In this document: one piece after another, positions 7,620-17,088 of the stretch
How positions within the stretch are numbered: position 1 is the stretch's first letter
Layout of the letters: each line of letters starts with the position of its first letter
Origin: a virus
Direction: 5' to 3' (one strand)
DNA length: 46,490 bases
Virus record (IMG/VR): IMGVR_UViG_3300025687_000077
Span: 1 to 46,490 of that record
Made by a program: the position numbers and the translations under genes
Notes under the pieces: model-generated
Seen by the model: the letters and a program-made list of their open reading frames with translations, nothing else
What the model was told of the DNA's origin: nothing
The model's database searches: none

Positions 7620-8878
7620 TGCCACGATCGATCCCCGACACAAAATCCGTTGGCCCTTGGCGGCAGGGGATCGATAACGTAGCGCCTCAAACCGCTCTAG
7701 GCAAGGAATCTCTGCGCGAAGCCGTTAACGTCGAGCTGCTTGATTCTGGCTGGGTTCGTCGCCGCCCGGGGTACGTGAAACGGTATACAGGCACCGACGT
7801 GCACTCATTGCACAGCACGGGTGCAACTACTGTATTTGCTGACGGCAGTTCTCTGTTACGCCTACGGCCTGATTACACCACGGACACCATCCGCAGTGAT
7901 CTGACCGCTGGTGAAGAGCTGTCGTACGCCGTTACTCATCGCGGTACGTATTACAGTAACAGCTCCCAGACAGGGTGGTTCAACAGCACTGACGCCTCGC
8001 CTTATTGGACGTGTCCTACACCGGCAGCACCTACGATCAGTACGGTGCCCGGTGCCCTTCCTGCGGGGAGCTACGCCCTTAGCCTTACGGCCTACGACTC
8101 AGTGCTAGGTGAGTCGGCTGCGGTACCACTGCAATCCTTTAGCAGCGACGGTGAACAGGGTGTCTCTGTGTCCGTTACGAGTAGTTCGCTGCCTCAGTAT
8201 GTCTATATGACGCGTGCGAACGGCACGGCACTGTATCAAGTCGCTACTGTGCCCGCAGGGGATACCTCTGTGGTTGTAGCGAACGCTGCGGGTGGGTATG
8301 GCGTCGAGCTGTCTACTCTGGATCTCGAACCGCTTCCAGCGGGCAATATTGTTAGATCCTACCGCGGCCAGCTGTGGGTGGCTACTGGTTCTACGCTTGC
8401 CGTGTCCCGACCTATGCGCCCGGGCCTCTACGATCCTGCTGAGGACGTGTTCTTTTTTCCTGAACCGATTACTGTGCTTGAGCCTGTAGATGACGGGCTC
8501 TACGTCGTTGCGGATAGAACGTACTTCTTGTCGGGACCGACGTCCTCAGACATGAAGCTCACGGGACTCGATGGTGATCGAGGAGTCCCGGGTACTGGCT
8601 CAGTACAACCATCGAAGTATTTCAAGCTACGCGAGGCGCAGGCCTTCGTCGCCCATTGGTTCTCTGAGCGCGGCCCTGTTATTGGGCTAAATGGTGGGCA
8701 GTTGATTAACTACGCCGAAGGCCGTTTGGCAATGGAACCGTACCAAGCAGGTTCTTCGGCGTTTATCGAAAGGAACGGCGTACAACAGCTCGTTACGGCG
8801 GTGCGCTCTCCGGGTAAGGACGCCGCTCTTCGGGCGACGGACTCAGTTGTTGTCGAAGTGCGTCGTCATGACGCCTGA
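7619..8878 (+). CDS. Packaged-DNA stabilisation / tail hub-like protein
   Basis: A 419-aa protein whose ATG overlaps the previous stop codon (TAATG). The N-terminus has a pattern of G.DN.A......LREAVNVELLDSGWVRRRPGYV, typical of podovirus proteins of the P22 gp10-like DNA-stabilisation/tail hub class. The rest alternates short beta strands with Gly/Ser/Thr turns, consistent with a beta-propeller or repeated beta-sheet domain. Such proteins plug the portal and connect it with the tail. Support is motif-level only; an alternative is another tail tube or collar protein. Confidence 0.65.
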   Translation: MPRSIPDTKSVGPWRQGIDNVAPQTALGKESLREAVNVELLDSGWVRRRPGYVKRYTGTDVHSLHSTGATTVFADGSSLLRLRPDYTTDTIRSDLTAGEELSYAVTHRGTYYSNSSQTGWFNSTDASPYWTCPTPAAPTISTVPGALPAGSYALSLTAYDSVLGESAAVPLQSFSSDGEQGVSVSVTSSSLPQYVYMTRANGTALYQVATVPAGDTSVVVANAAGGYGVELSTLDLEPLPAGNIVRSYRGQLWVATGSTLAVSRPMRPGLYDPAEDVFFFPEPITVLEPVDDGLYVVADRTYFLSGPTSSDMKLTGLDGDRGVPGTGSVQPSKYFKLREAQAFVAHWFSERGPVIGLNGGQLINYAEGRLAMEPYQAGSSAFIERNGVQQLVTAVRSPGKDAALRATDSVVVEVRRHDA

Positions 8879-8901
8879 ACTTTTCTACAGGGAGTTTGAT
8901 T

Positions 8902-9405
8902 ATGGACCACAAGGAACGTGGGCATCTGCACGGGCGCTATGAATGTCAGATCGTGCGCGACGGTAAGGTCATCGACGAATGGGCGGATGACAACATCGTA
9001 GTTGACGAAGGGCTGGACTATCTGCTCGACGCGGCTATCGCTGGTAATACTGCGTCGACGACTTGGTACGTCGGCCTGCTGAGCAACTATACCCCGGTCG
9101 CTGGCAGCACTATGACTAACTTCGGGGGCAACGAAATTACCGCTTACACCGGCGGTGTTCGTCCGACGTATGTCATCGACGGGGGCGCAGCTTCTTCACA
9201 GGCCGTAAGCAATAGCTCGTCCAAGGCGTCGTTTACTATGACCGGTGCTGCGACGGTCTACGGTGTGTTTCTGAGTGATTCTTCTACCCAAGACACTTCC
9301 GGTACGGCTTTCTCCGGGGTGTTGTTCGGTAGCTCCAAATCATTGACTACCGACGACGAGCTGCTTGTCACCTACACGCTGACGGCGGCTGACGACGGCG
9401 CGTAA
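8902..9405 (+). CDS. Small structural (tail-associated) protein
   Basis: A 167-aa protein. ATG 8902 is chosen over an in-frame TTG at 8896 because AGGGAG lies at a better distance. The first third contains V.DEWADDNIVVDEGLDYLLDAA, a pattern common in small tail-associated phage proteins (W.D.N.V...GL..LL). The remainder is Ser/Thr/Gly-rich beta structure. The stop codon overlaps the start of the 804-aa protein (TAATG), suggesting the two are made together. It resembles the 141-aa protein at 1281 in style. Its role in the particle is inferred. Confidence 0.55.
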   Translation: MDHKERGHLHGRYECQIVRDGKVIDEWADDNIVVDEGLDYLLDAAIAGNTASTTWYVGLLSNYTPVAGSTMTNFGGNEITAYTGGVRPTYVIDGGAASSQAVSNSSSKASFTMTGAATVYGVFLSDSSTQDTSGTAFSGVLFGSSKSLTTDDELLVTYTLTAADDGA

Positions 9406-11819
9406 TGCGCTCCACTGGGCCGGTAGCTAAGCGCCTGTTGGGTGACCAACAGGCGGCGGCTCAGTACATCCCCTTAGCGCGTAAGCTGCTTGGCAGGATG
9501 AAGCAGCGCATGCAGCTGGGCGATATCGCTCAGCTGTATGATTCTATGCCTCTCCCCGACGGCGGTACTATCCGGGCTGCTATTCTCCACGGTAAGGAGT
9601 ACGTTTGGATACAGCCTACGAGTAACGACGTGGGCGAAGTTGATGTTTTTGCTGATTTTTTTACGATCCCCGATCCGCTGGACGCACCTAGCTGGCAGTA
9701 TCCTTATCTAAACGGCTTAGCCCGTGGATTACATTTGTATAATACGGCGTGGTCGTCTTTACACCGTACGCCTATTTTTGACGCGGGTTATTCTCTCCAT
9801 GATGGGTGCCAGGTTATTTGGCGGAGCAATAATGGGAAGTGGCACCTTTCTTGGCGTCATTCACTTGTTGCGCCAGCGCTTCCCATCTACAAGTTTCATG
9901 ATCGTGAGTATGGCGACGAAGTATCTGCCAACAGCTATTATTCTAACGGGTTAGAACCTTTCGCGTCCTTGTCTGGGAGTGCTTACTTTGATTTGGGGAA
10001 TGAGCGGCGGTATTACTACGAAGTGCCTGAAGCTGATCCTCCGTTTAGTACAGGCTCGACTATACAATCTTATGTGGTAGGTGTGCAATCTTCGTGGGCG
10101 GGTGCGTTTGAAGATCGGTTTACTTTTTCTAAGGTAACTAACATATTTATAAATGGGGTATTGATCGACTTAACGCCTTACATGCCCTCATACGATCCTG
10201 GGATCGTTGCTACCGCCGCAGCTCCTTCTGAGGACCTTTGGGAGACGTGTTCGTTCCTTTCGTTCAACAAAATACAAGGAGCGTCTATACGCGAAGATGT
10301 TAATGGCCGTGCCTATTTGCAGCTTATTATATCCGGTGGTTTGTTTGGGGCGTACGGATCAGGTGACGCTGAGGCTTTTTGGTGCGCGCCGCTAGACGAT
10401 TTAAGCGCTTACACCTGGGATTTTATAGATCGTCGCTATGGTTGGGGGCCGGATTATTACATTTTCGATCATGACGCGTCATCCAGATATTGTGAGGCCG
10501 CTGGTACGTGGGTGAAACCCCTCGCGGGGGTGTTCTACGAGACGTCGTATGATTACGGGCGTATAAACAACCCAGCGCGGGCGCAAAACGCTACGTGGTT
10601 TACTTTTAACGCTTCGGGTACAGAAGCTTGTGCGCTGCGGTCTGTGTATGACCCGACAACGGAGTACTATGACCATCGCGCTTTCACGAAGCGGTATACG
10701 CTTACGCTTAGCCCAGACCCTGCCACCGGCGCATTTTCAGTAAGCACTAAGAAAACACCTGAGATTTCATACAGCCGATCGATCTTTGGAGATCCTCGTA
10801 ATTGCACGTATTACCCTCCGCTTGGAACACAGTATAATTACAGCGGTACTACAGAAGCTTTTGTTGCGTATAGAGGAGATTCACTAATTGTTGGGCAGTT
10901 GTTAGTGTCTATTTCTCAGACTACTTCACAGCAGCGGGACGACTACCCTCATGTTGATGAGGGGGTTTTAGATCATGCATATAATACCAGCATTAAGCTG
11001 TCCTACGATGGACAGATTCGTTCGCTAATTGAACTTCAGCATACGTACCATTACGACGCGGAATTTTTTAGTGGCGCGACAAATTATTGGACGGTGAATA
11101 TAGACCTTAATACGGCGTATGAATCTACCGCGCCCCGCGTGCTGGATTTAGACGCGGGTATTGAAGTTTGGGAAACCCGTGAGCGTACTACGACGAGTTC
11201 TTTGTCTTCTACGTATCAACCAGCAGATACTATTCTGACCCAAATTTTCTACGGGTCACATAACTATCAGACAGATGTCGTCCACCCGGGGGGGAAAGAT
11301 ACGCCTCCACCCTTCCAGGGTTCCGTCGGTACGTATGAGCAAACAGGGGTTGTATCAACCTTCGCGCCTACTTTTCTCGGGCCTCCAGAAGCCATTGTAT
11401 GCGCTAGCCCCGATGAATCAGGCAGTATGAGCTTAGGTCCTGCTGACTTACTAAATAAGTCTGGGCTGGAGTACCCGCACAGAATAATAGGTGCGGCTTA
11501 TGCGGTAGGCCATCGTACGGGTGATATACCGCCTTATATTATATCTGCCCCCTATCAAGCTGCTGACTATTCAGGAGATCCTATAAGTGGAGATCCTCAC
11601 GGGCCCAAGACGTTCCGCGTATATAACTATATGTATCCCGCGGGCAATTTGCGTAATTTAGTACCGTCTTATCGTTATATCGTAGAAGAGTTTCCTACAA
11701 TAAAATGTCTCGTTGAATCTGATTCACCTCCGTGCGTCGAAAGTTATCAGGACGATATGCTTGATGAATCTATTTACTATTACCCAATCAACACCTTGGG
11801 AAAGAAACCCAACCTCTAA
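9405..11819 (+). CDS. Large structural protein of unknown function
   Basis: An 804-aa protein, unusually rich in Tyr, Ser, Thr and Pro, without membrane segments or an obvious enzymatic motif. The N-terminal 50 residues are helical and basic (KRLLGDQQAAAQYIPLARKLLGRMKQRM). The rest is predicted beta-rich with many aromatic residues. Its DNA is visibly more AT-rich than the flanking head genes, with more TTA, TAT and ATA codons, which may mark recent acquisition or faster divergence. It is coupled by TAATG to the preceding small protein and followed by fibre-like proteins, so a tail or adhesion role is plausible but unproven. Confidence 0.55.
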   Translation: MRSTGPVAKRLLGDQQAAAQYIPLARKLLGRMKQRMQLGDIAQLYDSMPLPDGGTIRAAILHGKEYVWIQPTSNDVGEVDVFADFFTIPDPLDAPSWQYPYLNGLARGLHLYNTAWSSLHRTPIFDAGYSLHDGCQVIWRSNNGKWHLSWRHSLVAPALPIYKFHDREYGDEVSANSYYSNGLEPFASLSGSAYFDLGNERRYYYEVPEADPPFSTGSTIQSYVVGVQSSWAGAFEDRFTFSKVTNIFINGVLIDLTPYMPSYDPGIVATAAAPSEDLWETCSFLSFNKIQGASIREDVNGRAYLQLIISGGLFGAYGSGDAEAFWCAPLDDLSAYTWDFIDRRYGWGPDYYIFDHDASSRYCEAAGTWVKPLAGVFYETSYDYGRINNPARAQNATWFTFNASGTEACALRSVYDPTTEYYDHRAFTKRYTLTLSPDPATGAFSVSTKKTPEISYSRSIFGDPRNCTYYPPLGTQYNYSGTTEAFVAYRGDSLIVGQLLVSISQTTSQQRDDYPHVDEGVLDHAYNTSIKLSYDGQIRSLIELQHTYHYDAEFFSGATNYWTVNIDLNTAYESTAPRVLDLDAGIEVWETRERTTTSSLSSTYQPADTILTQIFYGSHNYQTDVVHPGGKDTPPPFQGSVGTYEQTGVVSTFAPTFLGPPEAIVCASPDESGSMSLGPADLLNKSGLEYPHRIIGAAYAVGHRTGDIPPYIISAPYQAADYSGDPISGDPHGPKTFRVYNYMYPAGNLRNLVPSYRYIVEEFPTIKCLVESDSPPCVESYQDDMLDESIYYYPINTLGKKPNL

Positions 11820-11851
11820 CCCTTACGCCTCTTCTCGCCAACGCCTTGAGG

Positions 11852-11857
11852 TATAAT
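11852..11857 (+). promoter_or_regulatory. Possible late internal promoter (TATAAT)
   Basis: A TATAAT box in the 74-base gap between the 804-aa gene and the next gene, written GGTATAATAGCG. No clear -35 or TGn is present. It shares GGTATAAT with the box at 15835. Confidence 0.4.
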
Positions 11858-11893
11858 AGCGTAGTGCAGCAAATTTGACTTTAGGAGCCTTCC

Positions 11894-12643
11894 ATGGGTT
11901 TTCAACTGGTATATGCCGACCGCGTGAAAGACGCGCTTTATGGTAGTGCCCCCGACGATGCAACGGCCTACGGCATCGAAAATACGTCAACCCCTACCGT
12001 TTCTGGTTATAAGACCTTTATCGGTGAGGGTAATCTCGAAGCCAGTTCTGACAACACTCCGTGTTTTTATTACCTGGCGGAAGATGACACTTCAACTTGG
12101 GAAGTCGGAATTGGCTATATAAGTGGCTTTGCGAGTTCGCGTCAGATTAACCGGCAGCTGATTTTGCGCAGCACTAACTCCGACGCCGCTGTAGATTGGA
12201 CAGGGCTGACCGGGATTACTATTTCGCTGATTGCGGCAGCCGACGCGCATTCACATCTTAACGGTATTGCGCTTTATGCGGCTACAACTGACGCTACTCC
12301 TACGGACATGGAGGCGCTAGAGGATGGTTCCGGCATCGTTCTGTCGCGCTATGGTCTGTACAGCACGGATGCGCTCGCCCACCTTATTACGGTCATGTGT
12401 CGCCAGACTGCAGGGACCGCTGGTTCAGTTGGTGATTCGTATGCCGGCCATTTTCTTGTTGTAACTGAACCGACTTCTGGGCTTGTCGGGTCCTCTACAT
12501 TAGGCAGCGTCACTTCCGCAGGCATGTCGGTGTCCGTCGGATTTACCAGTTCCGCTAGTACAGAATTCGACATAACTGTTACAGGAGAGGCCAACCGTAC
12601 TTTAGGGTGGAAGGCGGTAGTTCAGCAGATAGTCTTTCCTTGA
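11894..12643 (+). CDS. Tail fibre-like protein
   Basis: A 249-aa protein with SD TAGGAG before ATG. The sequence is rich in Thr, Ser, Gly and Ala. It starts with a short N-terminal segment (MGFQLVYADRVKDALYG), followed by beta-sheet repeats with the cadence of phage fibre or capsid-fibre proteins (GYISGFASSRQINRQLILRSTN). No signal peptide or catalytic residues were recognised. It lies between the Tyr-rich protein and another repeat protein. The assignment to a fibre or adhesion component is inferential. Confidence 0.5.
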   Translation: MGFQLVYADRVKDALYGSAPDDATAYGIENTSTPTVSGYKTFIGEGNLEASSDNTPCFYYLAEDDTSTWEVGIGYISGFASSRQINRQLILRSTNSDAAVDWTGLTGITISLIAAADAHSHLNGIALYAATTDATPTDMEALEDGSGIVLSRYGLYSTDALAHLITVMCRQTAGTAGSVGDSYAGHFLVVTEPTSGLVGSSTLGSVTSAGMSVSVGFTSSASTEFDITVTGEANRTLGWKAVVQQIVFP

Positions 12644-12658
12644 ATTTGACATCTTACT

Positions 12659-13948
12659 ATGAGTATTAGCTCGAGCAGTATCAGTTCTGCCCCAATTAGT
12701 GGTTCGTCAGAAGCGGCGGACCCTAACGACGTGCTTGTTAACGACGCCTTCAACCTGGTTGAAGTTTGGGTTTCGCTACGCACCGGCGCTATTACTGAGA
12801 CACCACCTGCTTGTACAGATATTGTAGATGTGGGTGCCGGCAGTGTGCCTGGGTATCCCGGTATTATCCTCGAAGGTATTTCTACAGCGGACACCCCGAT
12901 TGCGCACCCGGCGCCAATCGCGCGTGACACGATCAATCTAACCGAAACACTTGCTTCCCAAGTTGCGTACATATTGTTGGATAGCTTCTTCGCATCCGAA
13001 ATATTAGCGAAGAACGTCCACTTTTCTGTTACGACTAGCGACTCCGTCGCTCTGTTTGAAGCGCTCCTTCGGGGGGTCTACGGTGCAGCGTCCGACGTGC
13101 TACGTGCGGGGGACTTGGACGAGGCCTACGCACACTGGTACGTCGCTTCTTCAGAGGTGTTCAACTTCACTGAGGCATATGCTGCTTCAGCAGCGTACAC
13201 GCGCACACTGAGCGATGGTGCGTTGTGGGGAGATGTCGCCCGCCGGGCGTTCGAGGACACGCTCAACGACGTACTCAGCACGTCGGACGTTGTTGAAATA
13301 CTCGCCGGTGTTGTGCTGTCTGATGTCGCGCGCTTCTCTGAGGCCGCCGAGACGCTCATGCAGTACACCGCCGTGCTGGCGGATATTGTGGAGCTGGGCG
13401 ATTCCGCCGCTGCGCTACAAAGTCTCAGTATTGCTATTAACGAAGGGTTCAACTTCGTTGGCGGTCTACGTTTTGGCGACGATGACTATGTAGCGTATGT
13501 TACGAATACACATACGCTGGGCATGACGACGTACTCTAATTTCAACTTCAACTCGTTCGCCCCTCCTTATGCCGCTAAGACTGATGGCATCTACGAACTA
13601 ACGGGTGACGACGATGATGGCACGAACATTACGGCCTACATCACCACAGGGCTGGATGACTACGGTCAGGCACTCCTCAAGCGCATACCCGAGGTGTATA
13701 TCGGCGGTACGCTGGATGGCAAAGTGTTGCTGAAAGTCATTACGTCACAGGACGGTACACGCACTTCTGACTGGTACTCCCTCACGGAAGACTACTCGAC
13801 TGAGGACACCGCCCGCTTTCAAGTGGGTAGAGGGCTGCGCTCCAGGTACTGGCAGTGGCGCCTTGAAAACGTACAAGGAAGCGACTTTGATTTAGACTCT
13901 CTCGAACTACGCCCGCTGGTGCTATCGAGACGATTGCGCAAAAGGTAA
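12659..13948 (+). CDS. Repeat-containing structural protein
   Basis: A 429-aa protein, starting 15 bases after the previous stop with no clear SD, so it may depend on coupled translation. From about residue 90 to 270 it carries degenerate 35-45-residue repeats built around a pattern of (L/V)SDVARFSEAAE...LADIVELGD, alternating hydrophobic helices with acidic turns. The C-terminal third contains a different, beta-rich domain ending with SLELRPLVLSRRLRKR. Acidic repeats of this kind occur in virion-associated proteins of tailed phages. No enzymatic motif was found; the function is unknown. Confidence 0.55.
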   Translation: MSISSSSISSAPISGSSEAADPNDVLVNDAFNLVEVWVSLRTGAITETPPACTDIVDVGAGSVPGYPGIILEGISTADTPIAHPAPIARDTINLTETLASQVAYILLDSFFASEILAKNVHFSVTTSDSVALFEALLRGVYGAASDVLRAGDLDEAYAHWYVASSEVFNFTEAYAASAAYTRTLSDGALWGDVARRAFEDTLNDVLSTSDVVEILAGVVLSDVARFSEAAETLMQYTAVLADIVELGDSAAALQSLSIAINEGFNFVGGLRFGDDDYVAYVTNTHTLGMTTYSNFNFNSFAPPYAAKTDGIYELTGDDDDGTNITAYITTGLDDYGQALLKRIPEVYIGGTLDGKVLLKVITSQDGTRTSDWYSLTEDYSTEDTARFQVGRGLRSRYWQWRLENVQGSDFDLDSLELRPLVLSRRLRKR

Positions 13949-13963
13949 TAGAGGTATAGACAC

Positions 13964-15829
13964 ATGAGCGAATGTCCCACAATCGTCGGAGAGAGCAAAG
14001 CGACGCAGATCGTCGATTCTGGGTGGCGTAAATGGGGGGACTTTGCAACCAGCATGGCGCAAGAGGCCACCTCGTATCTAACTTCTCTTGCGGAATTGGA
14101 GATTACCGCGGTCCAGACAGAGCTTGAGACCAATTACCCTACGAGTAATGCGCGCCCCTTCGCCCCTCCTACGGCACCGACCACATCGTCTATAACGTTG
14201 GACACAAGCGGCAAACCGTCCGCTCCCACATATACTCAGGTGGATCTGACAGGTTACCTTCCGGTGCCGACGTTCAACGAGTCGATGCCTTCGATTAGTT
14301 ACCAAGGAGCGCCGATAAAACCCGGTCAGTCGTTAAGCGACGCACCTACGGTCTCTACACCTATCTTCCCAGATGCTCCGGACGACACACTCCCTTCTGT
14401 GCCGACGCTGCGTGATCTCGATCTACCGGATGTGCCGACGTTGGACATCCCTGTGTTTGACGCAACGGCTCCTTCTTCGAGCGGTATAAAGGCTCCTAAC
14501 ACGACGTTCACGTTTACGAACGAGAACTTCAGTCACGCGCTGCTCGATCAACTGGTAGCGGATGTGTCGTCCAATCTACTGGGAGGCACAGGTCTCCCCG
14601 ATGAGATTTGGACGCAGATTTGGGACAGCGCACGCGAGAAAATTCGCCAACGTGCAAGGGCGGAGATCGAAGCGGCTTCGCGTGAGTGGGGTGCTCGCGG
14701 GTTTAGCATCCCAGGCAGTACGCTGTTGGCGAAAGAGCGTGCGGCCCGTAATCAAGCGGCTTTGGAAGAGAATCGCCTGTCTAGCGACATCGCCGTGCAG
14801 GCTGCGAAGATGGAGGTCGACAACTTGCGCTTTTACACGCAGCAGGGTACGGCCATCGTTTCGTTCCTAGGCCAGCTGCATAACGAGTCAATGCAGCGGC
14901 AGTTCGCAGCAGCGCAATACACCTTCCAGGCCACTATCGATATTTTCAACGCTAAAGTCGGGTTGTATCAGGCCCAGCTGCAGGGTTATCAGACTGAAGC
15001 GCAAGTTTTTAAGACCCGTATGGAGGCGGCCCTCGTTTACCTGGAGGCGTACAAAGCAGAGCTCGAGGGGCAGAAGCTTATCGGCGAACTGAATATGCAG
15101 GACGTCGAGGTGTATAAAGCGCAGCTACAAGGTGTACTCGCTGCCACAGACATTTACAAGACGCAGCTCGAAGCTGTACGCACCTTGGTTGAGGTGGATA
15201 AGACGCGGCTTCAAGCTTATGGCGTTGAGGTGCAGGCCTTCGGCGAGCGCATTCGCGCCTACGCAAGTGAAGTGGATGCGTACACCGCAGGTATACAGGC
15301 TGAGGGGCTGAAGATCGCAAACTACGAGACGGCAGCCAAAGCGTTCTCTGCGGAAGTGGCAGCTTACAAATCGTCGACGGACGCCGTGTCCGCGCAGAAG
15401 CAGCTTGTTATTGAGTACAACAAGAGCCTGGGGGACCGGTACTCCGTCGCTATTGAGGGGTGGAAGGCAAATCTCGGGGCGGAGGCCGCACGAGTTAAAG
15501 CCTTAACCGACGTATACCAAACGAAGGCCGACATCTATAAATCTGAAGCTGATGTAGAGGATTCCCGCGTTCGTTCTGAACTGGGGTATTACGATTCTGA
15601 GGTGCGCAAGGCAACTTCTGAGGCGGAGCTGCGCCTTAAAGAGGCCGAGTTGAATATAAACCAGGTACAGCGCATCAGCACCCTGGAAGTAGAACGGGGT
15701 AAAACGCTGGGTACGGCTTATGGTCAACTGAGCGCGGCGGCCCTCGCGGCCGTGAACTTGTCCGCGACGGTCGGCACGCAGGTCAGCGAGTCCTACGGCT
15801 GCAGCTCGAGCCATAATTACCAATATTAG
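13964..15829 (+). CDS. Coiled-coil virion protein
   Basis: A 621-aa protein with SD AGAGGT before ATG. Residues 1-180 are Pro/Thr-rich with repeated PTxSTP and DVPTLD patterns. From about residue 180 to 590 it is almost entirely helical and rich in Ala, Gln, Glu, Tyr and Lys. There is a recurrent (11 to 14-residue) spacing such as YKAQLQGVLAATDIYKTQLE, compatible with a long coiled coil or a spectrin-like bundle. Such proteins in podoviruses are usually internal core or tail-needle-like components. It is followed by a promoter-like element and two genes for internal proteins. The precise role is unknown. Confidence 0.6.
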   Translation: MSECPTIVGESKATQIVDSGWRKWGDFATSMAQEATSYLTSLAELEITAVQTELETNYPTSNARPFAPPTAPTTSSITLDTSGKPSAPTYTQVDLTGYLPVPTFNESMPSISYQGAPIKPGQSLSDAPTVSTPIFPDAPDDTLPSVPTLRDLDLPDVPTLDIPVFDATAPSSSGIKAPNTTFTFTNENFSHALLDQLVADVSSNLLGGTGLPDEIWTQIWDSAREKIRQRARAEIEAASREWGARGFSIPGSTLLAKERAARNQAALEENRLSSDIAVQAAKMEVDNLRFYTQQGTAIVSFLGQLHNESMQRQFAAAQYTFQATIDIFNAKVGLYQAQLQGYQTEAQVFKTRMEAALVYLEAYKAELEGQKLIGELNMQDVEVYKAQLQGVLAATDIYKTQLEAVRTLVEVDKTRLQAYGVEVQAFGERIRAYASEVDAYTAGIQAEGLKIANYETAAKAFSAEVAAYKSSTDAVSAQKQLVIEYNKSLGDRYSVAIEGWKANLGAEAARVKALTDVYQTKADIYKSEADVEDSRVRSELGYYDSEVRKATSEAELRLKEAELNINQVQRISTLEVERGKTLGTAYGQLSAAALAAVNLSATVGTQVSESYGCSSSHNYQY

Positions 15830-15834
15830 CGTGG

Positions 15835-15853
15835 TATAATTGTAGCGCGCTAC
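15835..15853 (+). promoter_or_regulatory. Extended -10 promoter with adjoining palindrome
   Basis: TGGTATAAT (TGn plus TATAAT at 15835-15840) lies just after the coiled-coil gene and is directly followed by the 12-bp perfect palindrome GTAGCGCGCTAC (15842-15853). The palindrome would sit over the start site and might act as an operator or as a 5' mRNA hairpin for the downstream internal-protein genes. Confidence 0.5.
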
Positions 15854-15865
15854 GGAGAGATACAG

Positions 15866-17074
15866 ATGGGACAGAACGGAGTCTATGTCACTACAGAGAA
15901 GGACCCTAATGGAAGGCCTATCCCCTCCTATAGTAATCGTTCCTCTCCGTATTCGGCTAACTTGACAAGTCGTTATAGCAGCACGTCAACGCAACAGCCA
16001 CAAACGCAGCAGAGACCGACGGCACTACGCAGCTTAACGTTTAACAACGCTCGGGCAGGTAGTACCGCACCGGCGCCGCGCGAAGCGCAATACGCTGCGC
16101 GCGAACGTCAGCTTTTGGAGGGTCTACCGCAGCGTACCAGTCAGTGGGAGCGTGAGCGGCAGATCCACAACGCCGGAGTAGGAGCCCCTCGTAACGACGG
16201 TAGCCATTGGGACAGCAAACTGACTCGCGCGCAGCGACAAGCTGCTATGGACGCTACGGTTGGTGTTCAAAATAAGCTCCGCGACCAGTTCGCCGCTGAG
16301 GATGCCGCGTACACTAACGCGTACGGCAACCTTACCGGGCGACAAGACGCTGCGGTTATGAACGATCGCAATAACCAGAATGCTCGAAGCCTACAAGGTC
16401 TTCGCAACCAGGCCTTGTTAGAACAGCAGGGGCTGCAAAATCAGGGCTACTTCGACACCGCCGTCGAGAACAACCGCGGTTCCTATGAGCGGCAGGACTT
16501 GGCGGGTAGGGACAGGCATAACCTGGCCAAACTGGATGACGACTACCGTAATCGTTCATTGACTGCGGAGTACGGTACCGACGGTACCGGCGGGTATAGA
16601 GGGGCGGAGCTGGACATACGCCGGGAGGCAGCAACTCGTGAAAACCAGAGGGCCGACGCCGAACTGAGTGACGCGACCAAAAAAAGGTCTATGCAAGAGC
16701 TCATCTCCCTGTTTAATGGTAATGAAGGTGCGGCGTCACAAATTTACAGAGGTCTAACGCCTGAACAACGGCTATTGAGCGGCCCCGATCTTCTCGAAGC
16801 CGTTGCCCCCCTTGCTCCTACAGCGGTCGGCGGTTCTTATGAGTCCGGTCCTCGGCAGTGGATTCCTGGAGTCGATGACTACGCACAGCCTGGTAGCGTA
16901 GGGCCGAACGCGTCTATTGAACCGGCTCCTTGGTACTCTGCACTCGATATGTTCCACGATAGTAATGTGGGGGACCTCATCGCAAGAGGGCGCAATGGTG
17001 AGGCGGTCGGGCTTAGGCGTGAATCCTTCTCCCCCGAGCTTTACAACCGACTCAGATACCCCAATCGCCGATAA
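15866..17074 (+). CDS. Putative internal virion protein, Gln/Arg-rich
   Basis: A 402-aa protein with SD CGGAGAG before ATG 15866. It is rich in Gln, Arg, Asn, Ala and Ser. The N-terminal 60 residues are low-complexity (Ser/Thr/Gln). The middle is helical with repeated NQ/AR patterns (RNNQNARSLQGLRNQALLEQ). The C-terminus carries GPRQWIPGVDDYAQPG. It is immediately upstream of the 2,211-residue internal protein. In podoviruses, two or three such proteins form the internal core and are ejected with DNA. The role is inferred from context and composition. Confidence 0.55.
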   Translation: MGQNGVYVTTEKDPNGRPIPSYSNRSSPYSANLTSRYSSTSTQQPQTQQRPTALRSLTFNNARAGSTAPAPREAQYAARERQLLEGLPQRTSQWERERQIHNAGVGAPRNDGSHWDSKLTRAQRQAAMDATVGVQNKLRDQFAAEDAAYTNAYGNLTGRQDAAVMNDRNNQNARSLQGLRNQALLEQQGLQNQGYFDTAVENNRGSYERQDLAGRDRHNLAKLDDDYRNRSLTAEYGTDGTGGYRGAELDIRREAATRENQRADAELSDATKKRSMQELISLFNGNEGAASQIYRGLTPEQRLLSGPDLLEAVAPLAPTAVGGSYESGPRQWIPGVDDYAQPGSVGPNASIEPAPWYSALDMFHDSNVGDLIARGRNGEAVGLRRESFSPELYNRLRYPNRR

Positions 17075-17088
17075 CTGAGGGCTTATAG

